DNA of 9,053 nucleotides from an uncultured beta proteobacterium. GTDB lineage: Bacteria; Pseudomonadota; Gammaproteobacteria; Burkholderiales; Burkholderiaceae_C. The notes below the pieces were generated by a model that did no database searches, had not been told where the DNA came from, and saw nothing but the letters and a program-made list of their open reading frames with translations. Below are positions 1 to 5,481 of the stretch, piece after piece (the first letter of the stretch is position 1; each line of letters begins with the position of its first letter). The translations under genes were made by a program, and so were the position numbers. The DNA is taken from contig CAIYNH010000402.1 in assembly GCA_903927495.1 (NCBI GenBank), positions 1 through 9,053 on the forward strand, written 5' to 3'.

Positions 1-422
1 GCCATGATCGGGTCTTTCGGCATGCCCACATCAATCTTGTAGATGTCGCTGCCAAAAATCGACTGGCCCACACCGTCCAAGAAGTAGCTGATACCCAGGG
101 TTGCCATCAAGAGCGTGGTACCTTCCTGATTCACCAGATGACGCAAAGCCATGCGCTCGATCAGCCAAGCCACACCAAACATCAGGATGCCAGAACCGAT
201 AAAGGCGATGAGGTTGGCAAGAAAGACATTGCTAATGCCAGCGTAGAGCGGAATCCACTCGGAAAACCGGGCCATTGCCAGTGCCGCAAACAGCACCATC
301 GCGCCCTGTGAAAAATTGAACACGCCCGAGGCTTTGTAGATCAGCACAAAGCCCAGTGCTACCAGCGAATACAACATGCCGGCCATCAGGCCACCCAACA
401 ATGTTTCAAGAAAAAACGCCAT
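1..422 (-). CDS. livH: Branched-chain amino acid-type ABC transporter permease LivH, 5' part only
   Basis: Inner-membrane permease of the LivH family, one of the two channel subunits of a hydrophobic amino acid (HAAT) type importer. Only the first 140 codons are present; the gene runs off the left edge (family members are usually about 290 residues). Hydrophobic segments are seen at about residues 8-29, 38-51, 63-88 and 102-123. The family hallmark FNFSQGAM follows the first segment at residues 35-42. The ATG at 422 is preceded by an AGAGG ribosome site. It lies 24 bases after the stop of the ATPase gene, so it belongs to the same operon. The second permease, binding protein and second ATPase expected for a HAAT system are presumably beyond base 1 (inference). 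The substrate cannot be read from the permease; the neighbouring acyl-CoA synthetase argues for an organic or aromatic acid rather than leucine. Confidence 0.95.
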   Translation of the reverse strand, partial: MAFFLETLLGGLMAGMLYSLVALGFVLIYKASGVFNFSQGAMVLFAALAMARFSEWIPLYAGISNVFLANLIAFIGSGILMFGVAWLIERMALRHLVNQEGTTLLMATLGISYFLDGVGQSIFGSDIYKIDVGMPKDPIM

Positions 423-446
423 AAATACCTCTAATTGGTTGGGGTT

Positions 447-1232
447 TTAATGACTCGTGCCCAGATAGGCGCTGATCACTTCATCGTTGTTACGCACCTC
501 ATCGGGGGTGCCATCGCCAATTTTCTTGCCGTAGTCCAGCACCACCACCCGATCTGAGATGTCCATCACCACGCCCATGTCGTGTTCAATCAGCACGATG
601 GTGGTACCAAACTCTTCGTTCACATCCAGCACGAAGCGGCACATGTCCTGCTTTTCTTCCACATTCATGCCGGCCATGGGTTCATCGAGCAGCAACAGTT
701 GCGGCTCCATGGCCAGGGCACGGCCCAAATCGACGCGCTTTTGCAGACCGTAAGGCAACTGTCCCACCGGGGTTTTACGAAACGCCTGAATTTCCAGAAA
801 GTCGATGATGTGCTCAACAAATTCGCGGTGCTTTTCTTCTTCACGCTGGGCTGGGCCAATACGCAGTGCCTGCAAAAACAGGTTGCTTTTGATCTTCAGG
901 TTGCGTCCCGTCATGATGTTGTCAATCACGCTCATGCCTTTGAACAGCGCCAGATTCTGAAAGGTGCGCCCAATGCCCATGCTGGCCACCTGGTAGCTGT
1001 CCATGTGGCTGAAGGTTTTTCCCTTGAAGGTGATCGCTCCCTGTTGCGGCCGATAGACACCATTGACGCAGTTCAGCATAGAGCTTTTGCCAGCACCATT
1101 GGGACCAATGATGGCACGCACTTCATGCTCACGAACGTTGAACGAAATATCGGTCAGTGCCTTGACACCACCGAAGCTTAAAGAGATGTTTTTGACATCA
1201 AGAATGATGTCGCCAATTTGTTTTGTTGCCAT
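447..1232 (-). CDS. livG: LivG-type ABC transporter ATP-binding protein
   Basis: Cytoplasmic ATPase subunit that powers the LivH-type permease encoded just downstream. At 261 residues it has normal family length. All nucleotide-binding motifs are intact: Walker A GPNGAGKS (43-50), Q-loop Gln92 within GRTFQN, an ABC signature LPYGLQ (159-164) in the form typical of HAAT ATPases, Walker B LLLLDEP (179-185) with catalytic Glu184, and the switch His217 in IEHDM. The C-terminal stretch after the H-loop (VVVLDYGKKIGDGTPDEV) is typical of LivG. The ATG at 1232 lies 8 bases after the TAG of the acyl-CoA synthetase. An AGGT-type ribosome site overlaps that stop, suggesting translational coupling. The LivG rather than LivF assignment rests on the long helical insertion at about residues 109-140 and on the position beside LivH. 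A paralogue devoted to aromatic or organic acid uptake is the likeliest role (inference). Confidence 0.95.
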   Translation of the reverse strand: MATKQIGDIILDVKNISLSFGGVKALTDISFNVREHEVRAIIGPNGAGKSSMLNCVNGVYRPQQGAITFKGKTFSHMDSYQVASMGIGRTFQNLALFKGMSVIDNIMTGRNLKIKSNLFLQALRIGPAQREEEKHREFVEHIIDFLEIQAFRKTPVGQLPYGLQKRVDLGRALAMEPQLLLLDEPMAGMNVEEKQDMCRFVLDVNEEFGTTIVLIEHDMGVVMDISDRVVVLDYGKKIGDGTPDEVRNNDEVISAYLGTSH

Positions 1233-1240
1233 GGTATTAC

Positions 1241-3187
1241 CTATGCCGCAGCTTTTACAGGGACGAAAGTCTTGGCATCGTCGATGCGCAACGTGGCGCT
1301 GACGCTGCCGGTGCGGCCGTCCTCGAACTTGACCAGGGTTTCAATGAATTGCGAAGTTTTACCGCCATACAGTGCGTCAATCAGCGCGCTGTATTTTTCA
1401 GCAATGAAGCCACGGCGCACCTTGTTGGTTCTGGTCAGCTCACCGTCATCGGCATCCAGCTCCTTATGCAGCACCAAGAAGCGGCTGACCTGACTGCCGG
1501 CCAGCAGAGTGTCCACACTCAAGTCGGCATTCACCTTCTCAACGCATTCCTTGATGAGCTGATAAACCTCAGCTTTTTGCGCCAGATCGGTGTAACCAGC
1601 GTAGGGCAGGTTGCGCCGCTCGGCCCAGTTACCGACGGCATCGAAGTCGATGTTGATCATCACGCAGACCTGATCGCGACCATCACCGTAGGCCACCACT
1701 TCCTTGATGTGTTGAAAAAACTTGAGTTTGTTTTCAACATACTTGGGCGCAAACATGGCACCGTCATTGGAGCCGCCCTTGATGCGGCCCACATCTTTGA
1801 CTCGGTCGATGATCTTCAGGTGCCCATGGGCATCCAGAAAGCCCGCATCACTGGTGTGGTACCAACCGTCGGCGGTCAACACTTCAGCGGTAGCTTCGGG
1901 GTTCTTAAAGTAACCCTTGAGCAAGCCAGGGGACTTGACCAGAATTTCACCGTTGTCAGCAACTTTGATTTCTACGCCCGCACAAGGCACGCCAACGGTG
2001 TCAGCACGCGCTTCGTGGTCAGGCTGCAGGCAGACAAACACGGCGGTCTCGGTGGAACCATAGAGCTGCTTCAGATTGATACCGATGGAGCGATAAAAGC
2101 TGAACAAGTCCGGCCCAATCGCCTCACCAGCCGTGTAAGCAACCCGCACCCGGCTAAAACCCAGGCTGTTGCGCAAGGGGCCATAGACCATGAAATTGCC
2201 CATGGCATACAGGATGCTGTCCGTCACAGACACGCTTTTGCCATCCATCAGGGTCGGCCCAACGCGCTTGGCCACGTCCATGAAATAGTGAAACATCTTG
2301 CGTTTGATAGCACCGGCATCTTCCATGCGGATCATCACGCTGGTCAGCAGGCCCTCAAAGACACGGGGCGGAGCAAAGTAATACGTGGGACCAATTTCTT
2401 TCAGGTCGATAGTTACCGTGGCCGCCGACTCGGGGCAGTTCACCACATAGCCACATGAGAGCCACTGTGCATAAGAAAAAATGTTTTGCCCGATCCAGGC
2501 TGGGGGCAAATACGCCAGCACGTCTTCGGCATGGGTCAATTTGTCAAAATCCGCGCCAGCTCGCGCCCGGTTAAGCAGTGTGTCATGGGTGTGCACCACA
2601 CCTTTAGGGTTGCCGGTGGTACCCGAGGTGTAAAACATGCCAGCCACGTCATCGGGTCTAACCTTATCCACTTCATTTTTAAAAAAATCAGGGTGAATGC
2701 CAGAGAAAGCCTTTCCAGCTGCAATCAGCTCATCCAGCGCAGCCAGGCCGGTCTCGTCGTAATTGCGCAAGCCACGCGGGTCGTCAAAGTAAATGTTGGA
2801 CAGCAGTGGGCATTGGTCGCGAATTTCGAGCAGCTTGTCCACCTGCTCCTGATCTTCGGCAAAAGCAAATTTAACTTCGGCGTTGTTCAAAGGGAACACA
2901 CACTCAGGTGCGGCTGCATCCTGGTACAACGCAATTGGCACTGCACCCAAAGCCTGCACTGCGAGCATGGTGGCATACAGACGCGGCCGGTTGGCACCAA
3001 TCACCACCATGTGATCGTGTTGGCGCAAACCGGCTTGATGTAAGCCGCAGGCCAATTGTTCCACCAGAGCGGCCATATCACCCCAGGTAATGGCCTGCCA
3101 GATGCCATACTCTTTTTCGCGCATGGCAGCGTCATTCGGACGCTGCGCCGCATGGTTCAACAGTAATCGGGGAAACGTCGTTTGCAT
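1241..3187 (-). CDS. AMP-forming acyl-CoA synthetase (long-chain fatty acid--CoA ligase type)
   Basis: Adenylate-forming enzyme that activates a carboxylic acid with ATP to an acyl-AMP and then to an acyl-CoA in the cytoplasm. Motifs are in order (numbered from the GTG at 3190, one more than from the ATG): phosphate loop YTSGTTGNPKG (187-197), YGSTE (377-381), GWYHTSD (442-448), IIDR (460-463) and a C-terminal lysine in LTRTNK (Lys590) at the place of the acyl-adenylation lysine. The protein is about 648 residues, within the range of FadD15-like enzymes. The GTG at 3190 and ATG at 3187 are adjacent. The AAGGTG ribosome site at 3193-3198 lies 5 bases before the ATG but only 2 before the GTG, so ATG is preferred. 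It is the first gene of an operon with a Liv-type ATPase and permease, which suggests the imported acid is its substrate. The acid (fatty, phenylalkanoic or aromatic) cannot be settled from sequence alone. Confidence 0.93.
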   Translation of the reverse strand: MQTTFPRLLLNHAAQRPNDAAMREKEYGIWQAITWGDMAALVEQLACGLHQAGLRQHDHMVVIGANRPRLYATMLAVQALGAVPIALYQDAAAPECVFPLNNAEVKFAFAEDQEQVDKLLEIRDQCPLLSNIYFDDPRGLRNYDETGLAALDELIAAGKAFSGIHPDFFKNEVDKVRPDDVAGMFYTSGTTGNPKGVVHTHDTLLNRARAGADFDKLTHAEDVLAYLPPAWIGQNIFSYAQWLSCGYVVNCPESAATVTIDLKEIGPTYYFAPPRVFEGLLTSVMIRMEDAGAIKRKMFHYFMDVAKRVGPTLMDGKSVSVTDSILYAMGNFMVYGPLRNSLGFSRVRVAYTAGEAIGPDLFSFYRSIGINLKQLYGSTETAVFVCLQPDHEARADTVGVPCAGVEIKVADNGEILVKSPGLLKGYFKNPEATAEVLTADGWYHTSDAGFLDAHGHLKIIDRVKDVGRIKGGSNDGAMFAPKYVENKLKFFQHIKEVVAYGDGRDQVCVMINIDFDAVGNWAERRNLPYAGYTDLAQKAEVYQLIKECVEKVNADLSVDTLLAGSQVSRFLVLHKELDADDGELTRTNKVRRGFIAEKYSALIDALYGGKTSQFIETLVKFEDGRTGSVSATLRIDDAKTFVPVKAAA

Positions 3188-3192
3188 CACAA

Positions 3193-3198
3193 CACCTT
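3193..3198 (-). promoter_or_regulatory. Ribosome binding site that decides the acyl-CoA synthetase start
   Basis: On the minus strand the sequence reads AAGGTG, then TTGTG, then ATG. Spacing to ATG 3187 is 5 bases; to the overlapping GTG at 3190 it is 2 bases. The spacing favours ATG as the main start. Confidence 0.6.
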
Positions 3199-3251
3199 GT
3201 CTTCAAATCATCTCAACCTGAGCCAATTGCCCAAGCTGCCGGAATGGCTGA

Positions 3252-3257
3252 ATGATA
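3252..3257 (-). promoter_or_regulatory. Candidate -10 box of the acyl-CoA synthetase/liv operon
   Basis: TATCAT on the minus strand matches the sigma-70 -10 consensus at 5 of 6 bases. The hexamer 17 bases upstream (CAACCT) does not resemble a -35 box, which fits an activator-dependent promoter. With the usual spacing transcription would start at about 3245 (an A on the minus strand), giving a leader of about 58 bases. The centre of the palindrome at 3278-3295 would then lie at -41.5. Prediction from sequence only. Confidence 0.45.
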
Positions 3258-3266
3258 GACACCCAT

Positions 3267-3296
3267 TTGACGTTAGGTTGTCGTTTGGACGACAAT
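3267..3296 (+). promoter_or_regulatory. Weak candidate promoter of the Crp/Fnr-type regulator
   Basis: TTGACG (3267-3272, 5 of 6 matches to a -35 box) and GACAAT (3291-3296, 4 of 6 to a -10 box) are 18 bases apart on the plus strand. The palindrome at 3278-3295 fills the spacer and overlaps the -10, so a bound regulator would block this promoter. An alternative -10 (TGTAAT, 3331-3336) has no acceptable -35. Tentative. Confidence 0.3.
3278..3295. promoter_or_regulatory. Palindromic operator, probable site of the divergent Crp/Fnr-type regulator
   Basis: TTGTCGT TTGG ACGACAA is a perfect inverted repeat with 7-base arms and a 4-base centre. Written as TGTCG-N6-CGACA it has exactly the half-site spacing of a CRP site (TGTGA-N6-TCACA), with the fourth and fifth half-site bases changed. 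It lies between a Crp/Fnr-family gene and the operon divergent from it, which is the usual place for the operator of such a regulator. Binding by the neighbouring protein is inferred, not shown. Confidence 0.7.
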
Positions 3297-3363
3297 CAAG
3301 GCGTTTCTCGGTAGGTGTTTTCCCTGCCAGTGTAATTCCTTGTTTGTTTTGAAAGGACACTTT

Positions 3364-4074
3364 ATGTCGATTGAAACTTCACCTTTCCAACGCCGACGTC
3401 CACTCTCCCAGATTGAGCTCGATGTCATTCCCTGGATGAGATTACTCTCGGCAGATGAGCGCGAGCGCGCCGTGGAAGACCTCAAAGTTACCGATGCGCA
3501 GGCCGGCGACTTTATCTGCCGCACCGGCCGACCCGTTACCTACTGGTTTGGCGTAATCGACGGGCTTCTCAAGATGAGCAGCGACAACGCCGAGGGCCAG
3601 ACCATGACCTTTACCGGCGTGCCTCCAGGTGGATGGTTTGGCGAAGGAACGGCGCTAAAGCGCGAAATTTACCGCTACAACATCCAGGCCCTGCGCAAGA
3701 GCCTGGTGGCGGGTCTGCATGTCGATACCTTTCACTGGCTTCTCGATCACTCGATTGGCTTCAACCGTTTTGTCATGAATCAGCTCAATGAGCGCCTGGG
3801 TCAGTTCATTGCCGCCCGCGAGATCGACCGCATGCCTAACCCCAACATCCGGGTCGCGCGCAGTCTGGCCGCATTGTTCAACCCGGTGCTTTATCCGGGG
3901 CTGGGCACGGTTCTGCGAATTACCCAGCAGGAACTAGCTTACCTGGTAGGTCTGTCACGACAGCGGGTCAATGAAGCCCTGACCATGTTGACCACACAGG
4001 GTGCCATTCAGGTTGAATATGGTGGGCTAAAAGTGACCAACCTACAAGCATTGCGCACTGGATTGTTTTTGTGA
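3364..4074 (+). CDS. Crp/Fnr-family transcriptional regulator
   Basis: DNA-binding regulator of 236 residues with the CRP layout: an N-terminal beta-roll sensor domain (about 20-125, including GGWFGEGTAL at 89-98), a dimerisation helix (about 129-157) and a C-terminal winged helix-turn-helix (about 183-227). The recognition helix is SRQRVNEAL (198-206). Aligned with CRP SRETVGRIL, Arg180 is kept (Arg199), Glu181 becomes Gln200 and Arg185 becomes Glu204. Only one cysteine (Cys52) precedes the dimer helix, so it is not an FNR-type iron-sulfur sensor. The CRP cAMP-pocket Arg-Ser pair is not evident, so the ligand is unknown; an acyl-CoA made by the divergent synthetase is one possibility (speculative). 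ATG 3364 is chosen because AAAGGA (3352-3357) sits 6 bases upstream; an in-frame TTG at 3340 would lie before this site. It probably controls the divergent operon and itself. Confidence 0.95.
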   Translation: MSIETSPFQRRRPLSQIELDVIPWMRLLSADERERAVEDLKVTDAQAGDFICRTGRPVTYWFGVIDGLLKMSSDNAEGQTMTFTGVPPGGWFGEGTALKREIYRYNIQALRKSLVAGLHVDTFHWLLDHSIGFNRFVMNQLNERLGQFIAAREIDRMPNPNIRVARSLAALFNPVLYPGLGTVLRITQQELAYLVGLSRQRVNEALTMLTTQGAIQVEYGGLKVTNLQALRTGLFL

Positions 4075-4211
4075 TCCAGAGGCAGTCTCGCAGCCGTAAC
4101 GCCCAGAGGGGCTTATGTCAACAGACATCAGGGTCAGAGTTCCACCGGGGTTAGCGCTGACGCATGAAGCAATGTGTGCCATGGCTGCAATCCTGGGTCA
4201 ACGTGGCCGCA

Positions 4212-4247
4212 CAAACCAGCCAAACCAGCCAAACCAGCCAAACCAGT
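4212..4247. repeat. Four tandem copies of a 9-base unit
   Basis: The unit CAAACCAGC is repeated head to tail at 4212-4220, 4221-4229, 4230-4238 and 4239-4247. The first three copies are identical; the last differs only at its final base (T for C). As the unit is a multiple of three, each frame is a simple tripeptide repeat (NQP, TSQ or KPA). It lies in otherwise non-coding sequence and is probably a replication-slippage minisatellite. Confidence 0.9.
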
Positions 4248-4398
4248 CACCCACCACCGTCTGCACAGCCTTAAACTCAAGGACTTGGACTTGGATGCCA
4301 CGCGCTAACAGAATCGTAATAACTCTCTCAATTTGAAATTGAAAAACCGATTGAACCAACTTTACTTGCGCCTTGCATGAATAATCAGTCCTTGGCGC

Positions 4399-4426
4399 TT
4401 GCTGAGTCTGCGTAACACGCTATCAT
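4399..4426 (+). promoter_or_regulatory. Weak candidate promoter of the pseudouridine synthase gene
   Basis: TATCAT (4421-4426) matches a -10 box at 5 of 6 bases; TTGCTG (4399-4404), 16 bases upstream, matches a -35 at only 3 of 6. The predicted start near 4433 would leave only about four untranslated bases before ATG 4437, i.e. an almost leaderless message. A promoter further upstream cannot be excluded. Confidence 0.3.
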
Positions 4427-4436
4427 TTTTATAACT

Positions 4437-5390
4437 ATGACTACCCCACAAAACCCACCTGCATTCCGACGCGCCGCGCCGCCAACCGCCAAAGCGCCCA
4501 TTCCGGCAGGCCAAAGCAACACCGCCGCTTTTGGTGCCAACGGCACGCTGCGCTTGAACAAGCGCATGGCCGAACTGGGTCTGGCATCTCGCCGTGAAGC
4601 CGACGAGTGGATCGGCAAGGGCTGGGTGAGGGTCAACGGTCATGTGGCTGAAATGGGCATGCAGGTGCTGCCCGATGTGCGCATCGAGATTGACAAACAG
4701 GCCCAAGGCCAGCAGGCCAAGCAGGTCACCGTGCTGATCAACAAACCACTGGGCCTGGTCAGCGGTCAGGCCGAAGACGGCCATGAACCAGCCATCACCC
4801 TGGTGCAACCCCAAAACCGTTGGGCCGAAGACAACGCGCGCTTTTTCTTTCACCCCAGCCAACTGAAAAGCCTGGTACCCGCCGGTCGGCTCGATATTGA
4901 TTCCACCGGCCTTTTGGTGCTAACTCAGGACGGTCGGGTGGCACGCCAGTTGATTGGCGAAGATTCGGTGATGGAAAAAGAATACCTGGTGCGGGTGATT
5001 TATACCGGTGTTCTGAACACGGCTGCCGCCAATTCTGCCGCTGCCACCTACGCAGCCCGCCCTGCCCCGCCCACCCAACTCAGTCGTATTGACGATGACG
5101 ACCCGGTCAGCACCGACGTGCAAGCAGTTTTTCCGGCTGACAAACTGGCCCTGTTGCGCTATGGTCTGAGTCTGGACGGTCAGGCCCTGAAACATGCCAA
5201 GGTTGAATGGCAAAACCCCGAGCAGCTGCGCTTTGTGCTGCATGAGGGCAAAAAACGCCAGATCCGGCGCATGTGCGAGCAAGTCGGCCTGAAGGTCGTG
5301 GGCCTGAAACGCGTGCGAGTCGGCCAGGTCATGCTGGGTAACTTGCCAGTGGGCCAGTGGCGTTATCTGGCACCCCACGAAAAGTTCTAA
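4437..5390 (+). CDS. rluF: RluF-like 23S rRNA pseudouridine synthase
   Basis: Converts a uridine in 23S rRNA to pseudouridine (U2604 for E. coli RluF). The 317-residue protein has a Pro/Ala-rich N-terminal tail (1-37), an S4 RNA-binding domain (38 to about 85, with LRLNKRMAELGLASRREAD) and an RsuA/RluB/E/F-type catalytic domain. This carries INKPLGLVS (101-109), the catalytic-Asp motif GRLDIDSTG (150-158, Asp153), EKEYLV (180-185) and GKKRQIRRM (271-279). NKPLGLVS followed by EDG points to RluF rather than RsuA or RluB, but the exact target base is inferred. Compared with E. coli RluF there is an extra Ala/Pro-rich and Asp-rich stretch at about 192-228 and no basic C-terminal tail. ATG 4437 is the first possible start (an in-frame TAA lies at 4413-4415) and the S4 domain begins soon after, yet no Shine-Dalgarno sequence precedes it. 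Confidence 0.92.
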   Translation: MTTPQNPPAFRRAAPPTAKAPIPAGQSNTAAFGANGTLRLNKRMAELGLASRREADEWIGKGWVRVNGHVAEMGMQVLPDVRIEIDKQAQGQQAKQVTVLINKPLGLVSGQAEDGHEPAITLVQPQNRWAEDNARFFFHPSQLKSLVPAGRLDIDSTGLLVLTQDGRVARQLIGEDSVMEKEYLVRVIYTGVLNTAAANSAAATYAARPAPPTQLSRIDDDDPVSTDVQAVFPADKLALLRYGLSLDGQALKHAKVEWQNPEQLRFVLHEGKKRQIRRMCEQVGLKVVGLKRVRVGQVMLGNLPVGQWRYLAPHEKF

Positions 5391-5471
5391 ACTTTCCGAC
5401 ACAGACCCAAACTTGCGAGAACTGAGTAAGCTCTGCCCTCAACGAATCCCATCATGTTCCACTTGAACTTT

Positions 5472-5475
5472 GGAG
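5472..5475 (+). promoter_or_regulatory. Ribosome binding site that decides the binding-protein start
   Basis: GGAG lies 6 bases before ATG 5482. A frame-compatible TTG at 5470 overlaps this site and is therefore rejected; starting at 5482 also puts a normal signal peptide directly at the N-terminus. Confidence 0.7.
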
Positions 5476-5481
5476 ACAAGC

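Larger units (their letters stand above)
4075..4436. other. Gene-poor gap between the regulator and rluF
   Basis: About 360 bases without a convincing gene. It contains four tandem 9-base repeats (4212-4247), a short hexamer duplication (GGACTT twice plus GGA, 4281-4295) and a 15-base AT-rich palindrome TCAATTT-G-AAATTGA (4328-4342). No rho-independent terminator with a U-tract follows the regulator. A 73-codon open frame (4115-4336) spans the repeats but has a poorly spaced ribosome site and no family resemblance, so I do not call it a gene. Confidence 0.6.

Noticed and set aside
582..1181. Plus-strand open frame of 199 codons opposite the LivG-type ATPase
   Set aside because: Antisense to a gene with complete Walker A/B and signature motifs; His/Gln-rich translation without a family.
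1223..2458. Long plus-strand open frame (411 codons) opposite the acyl-CoA synthetase
   Set aside because: It is antisense to a gene with all adenylating-enzyme motifs. The translation is compositionally odd with no domain, as expected from the mirror of a GC-rich coding region.
3340..3363. Upstream TTG start for the Crp/Fnr-type regulator
   Set aside because: The good AAAGGA ribosome site lies downstream of that TTG and correctly spaced for ATG 3364.
4115..4128. Short palindrome ATGTC-AACA-GACAT as a second operator for the regulator
   Set aside because: TGTC/GACA are only 4 bases apart instead of 8 as in the 3278-3295 site, so the half-sites would fall on the wrong helix face; 5-base arms are expected by chance.
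4115..4336. 73-codon frame containing the NQP repeats
   Set aside because: Ribosome site too close to the ATG, no recognisable family, and the only distinctive part is the tandem DNA repeat, which is open in all three frames.
4328..4342. AT-rich palindrome TCAATTT-G-AAATTGA as an operator
   Set aside because: Low-complexity arms, no associated regulator and no well-placed promoter; kept only as a note in the gap description.
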